Shown here: positions 32,212-39,716 of the stretch, one piece after another
Layout of the letters: every line of letters starts with the position of its first letter
Numbering within the stretch: the stretch's first letter is position 1
Assembly: GCA_016927865.1 (NCBI GenBank)
Contig: JAFGLU010000058.1
Span: forward strand, 1-42,259
Direction: 5' to 3'
Origin: Anaerolineaceae bacterium
GTDB lineage: Bacteria > Chloroflexota > Anaerolineae > Anaerolineales > Anaerolineaceae
Length of the DNA stretch: 42,259 nucleotides
The notes under the pieces: model-generated
Database searches by the model: none
Told to the model about the DNA's origin: nothing
The model's input: only the letters and a program-made list of their open reading frames with translations
Program-made: the position numbers and the translations under genes

Positions 32212-33603
32212 ATGCCTGATTACGATACCTACCTCTCGCCATTTAGCTGGCGATATGCCGGACCGGAGATGCGCCGTTTGTGGAGCGAAAACACAAAACG
32301 CTTGCTCTGGCGCAAGATTTGGGTCGCCCTGGCCCGCGCACAATCCGAGTTTGGATTGGTCACACCCGCCCAGGTTGCCGAACTGGAAGCCAATGCCGGG
32401 CGCATCGACCTGGAACGCGCCCTCCAAATTGAGGGCGAGATCCATCACGATTTGATGGCCGAAGTGCGCACCTTTGCCGAGCAGTGCCCCCAGGCCGGCG
32501 GCATCATTCACTTAGGCGCTACCTCCATGGACGTAGAAGATAACGCCGACGCTTTGCGCCTGCGCCAGGCCACCGGATTGGTTCTAGAAAGCCTCGCCGG
32601 GCTGCTGCGCGCTTTCGCCACCCGCATCCAGGCCACCGCCGGGCTGCCCATCATGTCCTTCACCCACCTCCAGCCCGCCGAACCCTCAACCCTCGGCTAC
32701 CGCCTGGCCTTCACTGCCCAAGACCTGCTGGCCGACTACCAGGAACTGAGCCGCCAGCGCGAGCTCATCAACGGCAAGGGCTTCAAAGGCGCGGTGGGCA
32801 CAGCCGCTTCCTACATCGAACTACTCGGCCTCCAGGGCTACCAGCATTTCGAAGCTCGCCTTTCCGAGCTCCTCGATCTGCCCTTCTTCGCCGTCGCCAC
32901 CCAAACCTACCCTCGCCGGCAGGAATACCATCTTCTCAGCGCGCTGGCCGGCCTGGGCGGCACGCTCTACAAATTCGCCTTCGACCTGCGCCTCCTGCAA
33001 TCGCCCACCATCGGCGAGTTGAACGAGCCCTTCGGCTCGCGCCAGGTAGGTTCTTCCGCCATGCCCTTCAAGCGCAACCCCATCAACGCCGAGAAAATCG
33101 ACTCCCTGGCCCGCGCCTTGGCCGCCATGCCCCAAATTGCCTGGGGAAACGCTGCCCATTCTTTGCTCGAGCGCACCCTCGACGATAGCGCCAACCGCCG
33201 CACGCTGCTACCCGAAGCATTCCTCATCACTGACGAACTTTTGCGCACCGCAACCCGCCTGGTCAACGGACTGCGCATCAACGAAGACACCATCCGCCGC
33301 AACTTCGCCATCTATGCGCCCTTCGCCGGTACCGAACGCCTGATGATGGCCCTGGTAAAGGCCGGCGCAGACCGCCAGGAGATGCACGAGCGCCTGCGCG
33401 ACCACGCCATGCAAGCCTGGCAAGTCGTCCAGCAAGGCCAACCCAACCCGCTCATCCCTGCCCTGGCAGCCGACCTCGCCTTCCAGGCCTATCTCCCCCC
33501 CAAGCAGATCCAATCTCTGCTGGTCGTCGAAGACTATACCGGCATCGCCACCCAACGCGCCTTAGACACGGCTGCCAATATTTTGAAAGCACTACCTGTA
33601 TAA
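32212..33603 (+). CDS. purB: Adenylosuccinate lyase
   Basis: This is a 463-aa protein of the fumarase/aspartase superfamily. HHDLMAEVRTFAEQ, the IIHLGATSMDVEDN region, FTHLQPAEPSTLGYR and the flexible catalytic signature GSSAMPFKRNPINAEKI are all present. It splits SAICAR and adenylosuccinate in purine synthesis and is cytosolic. The length is typical. The start ATG 32212 is supported by the M-P-D-Y N-terminus, although no Shine-Dalgarno sequence is visible. It is divergent from the kinase operon with a 225-bp shared upstream region. No other purine genes are nearby. Confidence 0.95.
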   Translation: MPDYDTYLSPFSWRYAGPEMRRLWSENTKRLLWRKIWVALARAQSEFGLVTPAQVAELEANAGRIDLERALQIEGEIHHDLMAEVRTFAEQCPQAGGIIHLGATSMDVEDNADALRLRQATGLVLESLAGLLRAFATRIQATAGLPIMSFTHLQPAEPSTLGYRLAFTAQDLLADYQELSRQRELINGKGFKGAVGTAASYIELLGLQGYQHFEARLSELLDLPFFAVATQTYPRRQEYHLLSALAGLGGTLYKFAFDLRLLQSPTIGELNEPFGSRQVGSSAMPFKRNPINAEKIDSLARALAAMPQIAWGNAAHSLLERTLDDSANRRTLLPEAFLITDELLRTATRLVNGLRINEDTIRRNFAIYAPFAGTERLMMALVKAGADRQEMHERLRDHAMQAWQVVQQGQPNPLIPALAADLAFQAYLPPKQIQSLLVVEDYTGIATQRALDTAANILKALPV

Positions 33604-33642
33604 GGTAAAATAGGTGGTATACCGTTACAACTCAACCCGCAG

Positions 33643-33677
33643 GGTTTCTATGACCTGAGCAGGGGCTTTAGCCCCGC
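33643..33677 (+). repeat. Dispersed repeat A, copy 3
   Basis: GGTTTCTATGACCTGAGCAG is followed by a GGGGCTTTAGCCCC palindrome (33662-33675) and GC. It lies in the short gap between purB and the DUF362 gene. Confidence 0.6.
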
Positions 33678-33709
33678 GAACAGCATACAAAACGAACAAG
33701 GAGCATTCC

Positions 33710-34927
33710 ATGACCGATTTCCCCGGCAAAGGCAAGGTTGCCGTACTAAAAACCTCCCCTGAGACCGTCCTCGAAGACATCGACCGCCTGATGAAACTCG
33801 CCGGTGTCGAGCAAGCGCTGCCCAAGGATGTCACCACCGGAATCAAGATCAATATCTCCTGGCAGACCTGGTATCCGGCCTGCTCGTCCACCCCCTGGCA
33901 GCTCGAGGGCGTCATTCGCAGCCTGCAGGGCCAGGGCTACAACGACCTGCTCGGCATCCACAACGACACCGTCGTGGTCGACACCTCGGTGGGCGAAACC
34001 AACAACAAACACCGCTTTGTCACCGACAAATACAATGTTCCCTGCCTGTACCTCTATGAAGAGAAATTTGAGTGGGAACGCTACGTCCCCAAAACGCGCC
34101 CTTTCCTCGTCCTGGATAAGGTCTATCCCGACGGCGTATACATCCCCAAAGCGCTCCTCGGCAAGAACATCATTCACCTGCCTACCGTCAAGACCCACGT
34201 CTTCACCACCATCACCGGCGCCATGAAGAACGCCTTCGGTGGATTGCTGCACCGCAACCGCCACTGGACTCATTCCGTCATTCATGAGACCCTGGTTGAC
34301 TTGCTCATGATCCAGCAAGAGATCCATCCCGGGCTGTTTGCCGTCATGGACGGCACCTTTGCCGGTGACGGCCCCGGTCCGCGCGCCATGCACTGGCATG
34401 AGAAAAACATCCTCCTGGCTTCCTCCGACCAGGTCGCCATCGATGCCGTCTCAGCCAAATTGCAGGGCTTCGACCCCATGAAGATTCCCTTCCTGCGCAT
34501 CGCCCACGAACTGGGCCTGGGCGTAGCCGACCCGCGTGAAATTGACATCGTCGGCTATGACATCAACCAGGAACAGCCCTGGAACTTCGTCCAGACCGAT
34601 ACATTTGCCTCCAAAGGCCAAAAACTCATCTACCACGGCCCGCTCAAGCCCCTGGAGAAACCTCTCCTGCAAAGCCCCATCGTGCCCTGGTCATACTTTG
34701 CCAGTAACTTCTACCACAATGTCTACTGGTATCCCTTTGTTGGGCGCAAACGCGTCGAATCAGCCCTCCAAAACCGCTGGGGCAAGCTCTTTGCCTCCTA
34801 TGGTGACGGGCAGGTCGTGATGCCTGGCATGGAACCCAAAACGGTCATGCAAGCCGCTGTCGGCATCGGCCTGGCAGCCGCCCTTCTCGGCGGCGCCGCC
34901 TGGATGCTCTCCCGCAAAGACAAATAA
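33710..34927 (+). CDS. DUF362-family protein with C-terminal membrane anchor
   Basis: This is a 405-aa protein. The DUF362 core is recognisable: TTGIKINISW near the start, LLGKNIIHLPTVKTHVFTTITGAMKNAFGGL, FAVMDGTFAGDGPGPRAM and LASSDQVAIDAVSAKLQGFDPMKIPFL. DUF362 proteins often carry ferredoxin-type clusters, but here there is no CxxCxxC motif. Instead the last 30 residues form a TM helix (AAVGIGLAAALLGGAAWML) followed by SRKDK, predicting a tail-anchored protein facing the cytosol. The function is unknown. AAGGAG precedes ATG 33710. A strong hairpin follows, so it is transcribed alone or with purB. Confidence 0.85.
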   Translation: MTDFPGKGKVAVLKTSPETVLEDIDRLMKLAGVEQALPKDVTTGIKINISWQTWYPACSSTPWQLEGVIRSLQGQGYNDLLGIHNDTVVVDTSVGETNNKHRFVTDKYNVPCLYLYEEKFEWERYVPKTRPFLVLDKVYPDGVYIPKALLGKNIIHLPTVKTHVFTTITGAMKNAFGGLLHRNRHWTHSVIHETLVDLLMIQQEIHPGLFAVMDGTFAGDGPGPRAMHWHEKNILLASSDQVAIDAVSAKLQGFDPMKIPFLRIAHELGLGVADPREIDIVGYDINQEQPWNFVQTDTFASKGQKLIYHGPLKPLEKPLLQSPIVPWSYFASNFYHNVYWYPFVGRKRVESALQNRWGKLFASYGDGQVVMPGMEPKTVMQAAVGIGLAAALLGGAAWMLSRKDK

Positions 34928-34931
34928 CTCC

Positions 34932-34970
34932 CAAAAGAGAAAGAGGCGCGGCGCGCCTCTTTCTCTTTTG
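34932..34970 (+). terminator. Hairpin terminator after the DUF362 gene
   Basis: The 18-bp perfect arms enclose a GGC loop. The lower stem is CAAAAGAGAAAG / CTTTCTCTTTTG, so the 3' arm is T-rich. Confidence 0.82.
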
Positions 34971-34978
34971 AAAACCTT

Positions 34979-35026
34979 TTCCCCCTCTCCGTTTCGCAGA
35001 AATGGGGAGGGGCCAGGGGTGGGGTC
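34979..35026. repeat. C-rich/G-rich intergenic repeat, second copy of the type at 5809
   Basis: CCCCCTCTCCG is followed by ATGGGGAGGGGCCAGGGGTGGGG, the same arrangement as 5809-5845. It lies beside a terminator, as there. Confidence 0.5.
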
Positions 35027-35366
35027 ACTTCTTTCCCCTGCACACCTCACACGGGCACAGTGCCCGCAAATACCCCCAGGTAAAAATCCCGTCATGGTGG
35101 CCGTCTTCCCACTCGATCGTCAGCGCATAAGACCCCACCGCCTCAATCTTGCGCATCCGTGAAGCCGGCATGTCTGGCAGCTGCACCAGGAACACCTTCT
35201 CATCTGGCTCCGGGCGCATATTCTCATGCCCGCCCTGGCACATCGCGCACGGGCACCCGGCCCGCAGCAACCCAAAGGGATACTCACTTGTATGACCGTC
35301 ATTCCAGGTAATGGTCAAAAACCCGGTCTCGCGATTCGCTGTAATGCTTGTTGGTCGAAAATTCAT
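35025..35366 (-). CDS. DUF971-domain protein (two tandem copies)
   Basis: This 113-aa protein contains two DUF971-like (GBBH-N-like) units. The first is ITWNDGHTSEYPFGLLRAGCPCAMCQGG and the second is IEWEDGHHDGIFTWGYLRALCPCEVCRGKK, each ending in a CPCxxC cluster that probably binds zinc or iron. DUF971 is found alone or fused to Fe-S-carrier (Mrp) proteins; its biochemical role is not settled. ATG 35366 with GAGGATGAGA upstream is preferred over an ATG three codons earlier. It lies 14 bp after the SH3-domain gene in the cax operon, probably its last gene. Confidence 0.88.
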   Translation of the reverse strand: MNFRPTSITANRETGFLTITWNDGHTSEYPFGLLRAGCPCAMCQGGHENMRPEPDEKVFLVQLPDMPASRMRKIEAVGSYALTIEWEDGHHDGIFTWGYLRALCPCEVCRGKK

Positions 35367-35380
35367 TGCTCTCATCCTCG

Positions 35381-35866
35381 CTATTCTTGTTCTGGCTCGC
35401 CAACCACCGCCAGGTATTGCGATGCTGCCCAGCCACTGCGCCCCGCGTCATAGGGCGCCTCCAGGAACCACCAGGTGAAGCCGTCGCCCGAACGCGGCCC
35501 GTCCTTCACCTTGAAAACTTCGTTTTCACCGCCCAAAAAACGCGGCGGGTCGCTCACCGATGGCCCTGTGCGCAGCCGCAGCCCGTCTCCGCCCGTCCCG
35601 GTGATCTGAACGAACACATCGATCCCAATCCCGCCCTCTCCTGGGGGAGGAACCGTAGCGGTGGGCGTGGGCAAGAACACATTTGAAGTGGGAGTTGGGC
35701 TGGGCATCGCGATCACCGTCACATACGCCATCGGGACTTCTTCGACCGTGTCTTGCGGATTTGCCAACAGCACCAGCGCCCCCAGCAGCACAGTCAAAAC
35801 CCCGGAGATGGCCAGCATTCCCAACAACACCCAAACATTCATCCGCAGCCGCAACCAGTTCAACAT
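35381..35866 (-). CDS. Membrane-anchored protein with extracytoplasmic SH3-like domain
   Basis: This is a 161-aa protein. After a short basic N-terminus (MLNWLRLRMN) comes one TM helix (about residues 11-35), a Pro/Thr/Ser linker (MPSPTPTSNVFLPTPTAT) and a bacterial SH3-like domain (GDGLRLRTGPSVSDPPRFLG...WWFLEAPYDAGRSGWAASQYL). Such domains are thought to bind peptidoglycan or other envelope parts. The start ATG 35866 is 7 bp after the antiporter stop, which rules out the longer upstream frame overlapping that gene. It may accompany the antiporter in the membrane, but no direct link can be read. Confidence 0.82.
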   Translation of the reverse strand: MLNWLRLRMNVWVLLGMLAISGVLTVLLGALVLLANPQDTVEEVPMAYVTVIAMPSPTPTSNVFLPTPTATVPPPGEGGIGIDVFVQITGTGGDGLRLRTGPSVSDPPRFLGGENEVFKVKDGPRSGDGFTWWFLEAPYDAGRSGWAASQYLAVVGEPEQE

Positions 35867-35873
35867 GGCAAGC

Positions 35874-36956
35874 CTAAATGGGCAGCAAGAAGAACCCAAT
35901 CCCCAATATGATATATACTGCCAGCAACGCCGCGCCTTCCAGCCAGTTCGACTCGCCATCAGCCGAAACCAACGCCGCCACCAGCACCGCCGCAATCACC
36001 GCCAACAACTCAAACTGGTTGAACACCAGCGTCAGAGGGTGGCCCATTGCCAGGCTGACGAACACCAGCAGCGGCGCAACAAATAGCGCAATCTGCAAAC
36101 TGGAAGATACTGCGATCTCAATGCTCAAATCCATCTTGTTACGAATGGCAACCGTCACAGCCACCAGATGCTCAGCCACGTTGCCGACAATCGGGATCAA
36201 AATGATGCCCAGGAAGAACTCCGACAGGCCTAGCGTAGCAGTAACCGATTCAACCGCCCCCACCAGGGTCTCACTCATCCACACCACGCCGGCTGTTGCC
36301 AGCCCCAACATCAACAACGAAGCCGTCAGGCTCATCTCCGCTTTATGCTGTCCCTCATGCAGTTGATGGCTCACCGGGCTGCTGCTGGTCGAGCGCAAAA
36401 TGTAGATCAATCCCAGCACATACAACACAATCATCACCGCAGCGACGCCCAGGCTCAACGCCTCCACCTCGGTGGAGGTCTCTGGGCCGATCGAATGGCT
36501 GAACAAGGACGGGATCACCAGGGCCACCGTGGCCAAAATCAGCAAAATGGAATTGTTGCCAGCCTGGCGGCGGTCAAAAACTTGCAACCCATTCTTTAAC
36601 CCACCCAACAATAGGGCTGCGCCCATCACCAGCAAGAGGTTCCCCAAAATCGAACCCGTGATGGATGCCTTCACCAACTCCAGCAGCCCCGCATTGATCG
36701 CCACCAGCGTGATGATCAACTCCGCCGCGTTGCCCAGGGTAGCATTCAGCAACCCGCCGATCTTTGGGCCGGTATACACCGCAAGCGATTCGGTGGCTTC
36801 GCCAATTAACCCCGCCAGCGGGATTAAGCTGACAGCCGAAAGCGCAAAAATCCAGATCGACGGCATGTGAGTCAGTTCCGCGATCAACGTAAGTGGCAGA
36901 GCCAACAGCAGCCAGTTCAACGGTTTTTTGTTAAAGAAATGAAGAATCTTTTTCAT
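35874..36956 (-). CDS. Ca2+/H+ antiporter (CaCA/Cax family)
   Basis: This is a 360-aa protein with about eleven TM helices in two homologous halves. The alpha-repeat motifs are clear: GGLLNATLGNAAELIITLVAI in the first half and FFLGIILIPIVGNVAEHLVAV in the second, each with the ion-binding Asn/Glu. An acidic/His loop (HQLHEGQHKAEM) lies between the halves. Cax proteins export Ca2+ in exchange for protons at the inner membrane. The start ATG 36956 follows a short AT-rich leader. It is the first gene of a three-gene minus-strand operon with an SH3-domain protein and DUF971. Confidence 0.93.
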   Translation of the reverse strand: MKKILHFFNKKPLNWLLLALPLTLIAELTHMPSIWIFALSAVSLIPLAGLIGEATESLAVYTGPKIGGLLNATLGNAAELIITLVAINAGLLELVKASITGSILGNLLLVMGAALLLGGLKNGLQVFDRRQAGNNSILLILATVALVIPSLFSHSIGPETSTEVEALSLGVAAVMIVLYVLGLIYILRSTSSSPVSHQLHEGQHKAEMSLTASLLMLGLATAGVVWMSETLVGAVESVTATLGLSEFFLGIILIPIVGNVAEHLVAVTVAIRNKMDLSIEIAVSSSLQIALFVAPLLVFVSLAMGHPLTLVFNQFELLAVIAAVLVAALVSADGESNWLEGAALLAVYIILGIGFFLLPI

Positions 36957-37014
36957 ACTCCTCCTGCACCGCTATTATAATCGTTTATGAACTCTACATA
37001 CTATCGAGAGCTAC

Positions 37015-37076
37015 CGGGTCATTGGGAATTGCAGTGATAGGCTCCGCCAATTCCTACTGAACCATTTCCAAGCCAA
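37015..37076. repeat. Dispersed repeat B, copy 3, with internal imperfect inverted repeat
   Basis: CGGGTCATTGGGAATTG (37015-37031) is identical to 19886-19902. About 20 nt later CAATTCCTACTGAACC forms an imperfect inverted partner. CCATTTCCAAG beyond it resembles the 14903 copy. It lies between the divergent antiporter and kinase genes. Confidence 0.55.
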
Positions 37077-37096
37077 AGATCGCCCCAGTTACTGTA

Positions 37097-37105
37097 TGAT
37101 ATAAT
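37097..37105 (+). promoter_or_regulatory. Extended -10 promoter (TGATATAAT) of the second kinase
   Basis: TGA followed by TATAAT matches an extended -10 element. It ends 12 nt before ATG 37118, so the mRNA leader would be only about 5-6 nt. No -35 box is evident. Confidence 0.55.
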
Positions 37106-37117
37106 TTGGACTAGGAT

Positions 37118-38302
37118 ATGGACAATTCACCAGACTCCGTCAACAACCTGCCAGTTTTGGGCAACCGCTACCGTCTCCTCCAAACGATTGGAGCAGGGGG
37201 CATGGCGGTTGTTTATCGTGCTCAAGATCTGAGTCTCAATCGCCAGGTCGCCATCAAACTGCTGCGCCAGGATTACTCCCGTCACACCGAATTTAGCCAG
37301 CGCTTCCAACAAGAAGCCTACGCCGCAGCGGCCCTTTCTCATTCCAACATCGTCACCGTTCACGATTTTGGTCAGGATGCCGGTCGCTACTTCATCGTCA
37401 TGGAATTGATCGAAGGCCGTGACCTGAAGAAAATCATCGAAGCTCACTTCAAACCGGTGGCGACCGACTGGCAGCACATGAGCCGGCCCAAAGACGAGCG
37501 CAAAGTTGAAATCAAGCGCAACCAAGAGTTGGTTACCCGTGCCTGCTATCTGGTTTTCCAGGCCTGCTCCGGTATCGGCTACGCCCACCGCATGCACCTT
37601 GTCCATTGCGACGTTAAGCCTCATAACATGCTCGTGACCCGTGATTGGCGCTTAAAAGTCACTGATTTTGGTATCGCCCGCGCCCTCTCCACCATCGACG
37701 CCAACGAGCAAAACGAAGAGGTCTGGGGCTCACCCCAATACTTTTCTCCCGAACAGGCCGCCGGGCACGCTCCTTCTCCCGCCAGCGATGTCTATTCCCT
37801 GGGTATCATCCTGTACGAGTTGCTCACGGGCCGTTTGCCCTTCAACTCAAACGATCCCCAAGAACTGGCCCGCCAGCACCGCGAAGGGCGCGTCATCCCC
37901 CCCAGCCGCTTCAACAACCAGATTCCTCCCGAGCTGGAAAAAATTCTACTCAAAGTTCTTCAAAAGGACCCCAACCAGCGCTACGGCACGGCCGGTCAGT
38001 TTGGCCGCGTGCTATATAAATTCACCGGCTCTTGGGCCGGTTACCAGGCCGCTCCTCAGGTCGAACCCGAAGCAGAACCCGTCTATGCGCCGCCCCCTGC
38101 GGGCAGCACTCGGCCTTCAACCCCCAGTCAGCCCGCCGCTCCATCGCCTGAAGATGAAGTCCAAGAACCCTCCTGGCTAGACCAGATCGCCTCTCTCCTC
38201 ACCCCCGATATCCTCATCCTGGGGCTGCTGGCAATGGCAATGCTGGCCTCAACCATCCCCTTCCTGGTTTACGTCGCAACGCGTTTGGGAATGCTGAATT
38301 GA
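37118..38302 (+). CDS. Ser/Thr protein kinase, PknB-type, tail-anchored
   Basis: This is a 394-aa protein. The kinase domain (about residues 18-290) has IGAGGMAVVYRA, VAIKLL (ATP lysine), catalytic loop HCDVKPHNMLV, VTDFGIAR and SPQYFSPEQAAG. The usual HRD is HCD, so the Arg that reads activation-loop phosphorylation is missing. An insertion rich in charged residues (about 110-140) lies in the hinge region. A Pro-rich linker (about 310-350) leads to one C-terminal TM helix, with almost nothing beyond the membrane, so there is no extracellular sensor. The start follows an extended -10 box very closely. Its stop overlaps the rpe start (TTGA). Confidence 0.9.
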   Translation: MDNSPDSVNNLPVLGNRYRLLQTIGAGGMAVVYRAQDLSLNRQVAIKLLRQDYSRHTEFSQRFQQEAYAAAALSHSNIVTVHDFGQDAGRYFIVMELIEGRDLKKIIEAHFKPVATDWQHMSRPKDERKVEIKRNQELVTRACYLVFQACSGIGYAHRMHLVHCDVKPHNMLVTRDWRLKVTDFGIARALSTIDANEQNEEVWGSPQYFSPEQAAGHAPSPASDVYSLGIILYELLTGRLPFNSNDPQELARQHREGRVIPPSRFNNQIPPELEKILLKVLQKDPNQRYGTAGQFGRVLYKFTGSWAGYQAAPQVEPEAEPVYAPPPAGSTRPSTPSQPAAPSPEDEVQEPSWLDQIASLLTPDILILGLLAMAMLASTIPFLVYVATRLGMLN

Positions 38303-38952
38303 TCCTTTCGACGTCCATCCTATCGGCGGATTTTGCCCACCTGGGCGACGAAATCCATGCGGTTGAACAAGCCGGTGGAGATTGGATCCACATCGATGTA
38401 ATGGACGGCCATTTTGTTCCCAACCTGACGATGGGTCCTTTCATCGTCGACACCTGCCGCCGCATCAGCAGCCTGCCCCTCGATGTGCACCTGATGGTCG
38501 ATAACCCCGACCGCATGATCGATTGGTTTGCCGAAGCCGGCGCGAGCACGCTCTCCGTGCAAATTGAGGCCTGCCCCAACATCTACCGTACACTAGAAAA
38601 AATCCGCTCACTGGGCTGCCGCCCAGGCATCGTCCTTTCCCCCGGCACCCCCGCCGCAGCCATCAGCCAGGTGCTTCATCTGGTCGACCTGGTCCTGGTC
38701 ATGACCGTCAACCCTGGCTATTCCGGACAGGCTTTCATCCCTTCAACGCTGCCCAAAATTAACCAAATCCGCCAAATGCTGGCCGAAATCCAGTCCCAAG
38801 CGCTCATCGAAGTAGATGGCGGAATTACCAGCCAGACACTCCCGCTCGTTTATCAAGCTGGCGCGCGCGTCATCGTCGCCGCCACATCCATTTTTAAACA
38901 TCCCGCAGGCATTGCAGCCGGTATCGCTGAATTGCGCGAATCGGTTGCTTAA
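38299..38952 (+). CDS. rpe: Ribulose-phosphate 3-epimerase
   Basis: This is a 217-aa TIM barrel. Family signatures: ILSTSILSADFAHLGDEI, DWIHIDVMDGHFVPNLTMGP (metal ligand His and catalytic Asp), LDVHLMV, VLVMTVNPGYSGQAFI and IEVDGGI. It interconverts ribulose 5-phosphate and xylulose 5-phosphate in the pentose phosphate cycle. The only start that keeps the conserved first strand is TTG 38299, which overlaps the kinase stop as TTGA, so translation is probably coupled. Such pairing of rpe with a Ser/Thr kinase recalls the prkC-cpgA-rpe order in Firmicutes. A short hairpin follows. Confidence 0.93.
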   Translation: MILSTSILSADFAHLGDEIHAVEQAGGDWIHIDVMDGHFVPNLTMGPFIVDTCRRISSLPLDVHLMVDNPDRMIDWFAEAGASTLSVQIEACPNIYRTLEKIRSLGCRPGIVLSPGTPAAAISQVLHLVDLVLVMTVNPGYSGQAFIPSTLPKINQIRQMLAEIQSQALIEVDGGITSQTLPLVYQAGARVIVAATSIFKHPAGIAAGIAELRESVA

Positions 38953-38959
38953 AACAAAA

Positions 38960-38979
38960 ATCACGGCCGTCGCCGTGAT
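38960..38979. terminator. Short hairpin between convergent rpe and rpmB
   Basis: The 8-bp arms ATCACGGC/GCCGTGAT enclose a CGTC loop, with AAAACAAAA before (T-run for the minus strand) and CTTTG after. It is best suited to rpmB. Confidence 0.55.
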
Positions 38980-38997
38980 CTTTGCCAGGAGAAAAAT

Positions 38998-39180
38998 CTA
39001 GTGAGTTTTCACCATTGTTCGGATGCATTTGGCGCAAAGCACCTTCCTCACCAGCCGGCCGTTTTCCAAAACCGACACCCGCTGCAGATTCGGGTGGAAG
39101 GTTCGGTTGGTTGCGCGCTGGGAGAAGCTTCGGTTATGGCCAAATACGGTCGCTTTACCACACTTTTCACACTTTGCCAT
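38998..39180 (-). CDS. rpmB: Ribosomal protein bL28
   Basis: This 60-aa protein starts MAKCEKCGKATVFGHNRSFS and continues RTFHPNLQRVSV and LCAKCIRTMVK. This is the short zinc-binding (C+) form of L28, with CxxC pairs at both ends. It is part of the large ribosomal subunit. AAGGATC precedes ATG 39180. It is transcribed alone, divergently from the Asp23 gene, from a recognisable promoter. The rpmB-asp23-fakA order is common in many bacteria. Confidence 0.95.
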   Translation of the reverse strand: MAKCEKCGKATVFGHNRSFSQRATNRTFHPNLQRVSVLENGRLVRKVLCAKCIRTMVKTH

Positions 39181-39254
39181 CTCAAGGATCCTTTCTTGCT
39201 ATGATTGCTGTCGTTTTTACTGAAGTGCACAGCCACTTCTTGCAACAAAACCAA

Positions 39255-39283
39255 ATTTTACCATAGCTCGCATCCATTTACAA
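39255..39283 (-). promoter_or_regulatory. Sigma-70-type promoter of rpmB
   Basis: On the minus strand TTGTAA (39283-39278) and TAAAAT (39260-39255) are separated by 17 bp, about 75 bp upstream of the rpmB start. Confidence 0.6.
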
Positions 39284-39317
39284 GAACCGGGTTTAACTAA
39301 CAAAAGGGTGAATCAGT

Positions 39318-39674
39318 ATGAAAGATACCTCCAATCCTCTCGGAACCATCTACGTATCTTATCGAGCCATTGCAACCGTCGCCAGCCAATCTGCCATTCA
39401 ATCGTATGGAGTAGTTGGGTTGGCGGCAAAAAATTTGGCCGAAGGCCTGGTACAGGTCCTGGTCAAAGATCCGGTTTTGGGCGTCGATGTTCGTTTTGGC
39501 GACAAACAAATCCAAATCGACCTGTACCTGATCATCGAATACGGCACCAACATCAAAACGGTGTCTGCCAGTGTATCAGACAGCGTTCGTTATCAGGTTG
39601 AAAAGACCTTCGGGCTGCCCGTAGGCGCTGTAAACGTACATGTTCGCGGCCTGCGCATCAGCAACCCGGACTAA
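39318..39674 (+). CDS. Asp23/Gls24-family protein
   Basis: This is a 118-aa protein. It has the family pattern GTIYVSYRAIATVASQSAIQSYGVVGLA, then the amphipathic VDVRFGDKQIQIDLYLIIEYG and SVRYQVEKTFGLPVGAVNVHVRGLRI. Members are small cytosolic or membrane-associated envelope-stress proteins and commonly precede the FakA gene. AAAGGGTG lies upstream of ATG 39318. The next gene starts 42 bp after its stop, so it is probably the first gene of a three-gene fatty-acid kinase operon. There is no enzymatic motif. Confidence 0.93.
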   Translation: MKDTSNPLGTIYVSYRAIATVASQSAIQSYGVVGLAAKNLAEGLVQVLVKDPVLGVDVRFGDKQIQIDLYLIIEYGTNIKTVSASVSDSVRYQVEKTFGLPVGAVNVHVRGLRISNPD

Positions 39675-39716
39675 TTTCTCGAGCAATCATTTATTTCTAT
39701 TATGGGAGTTGTAAGT

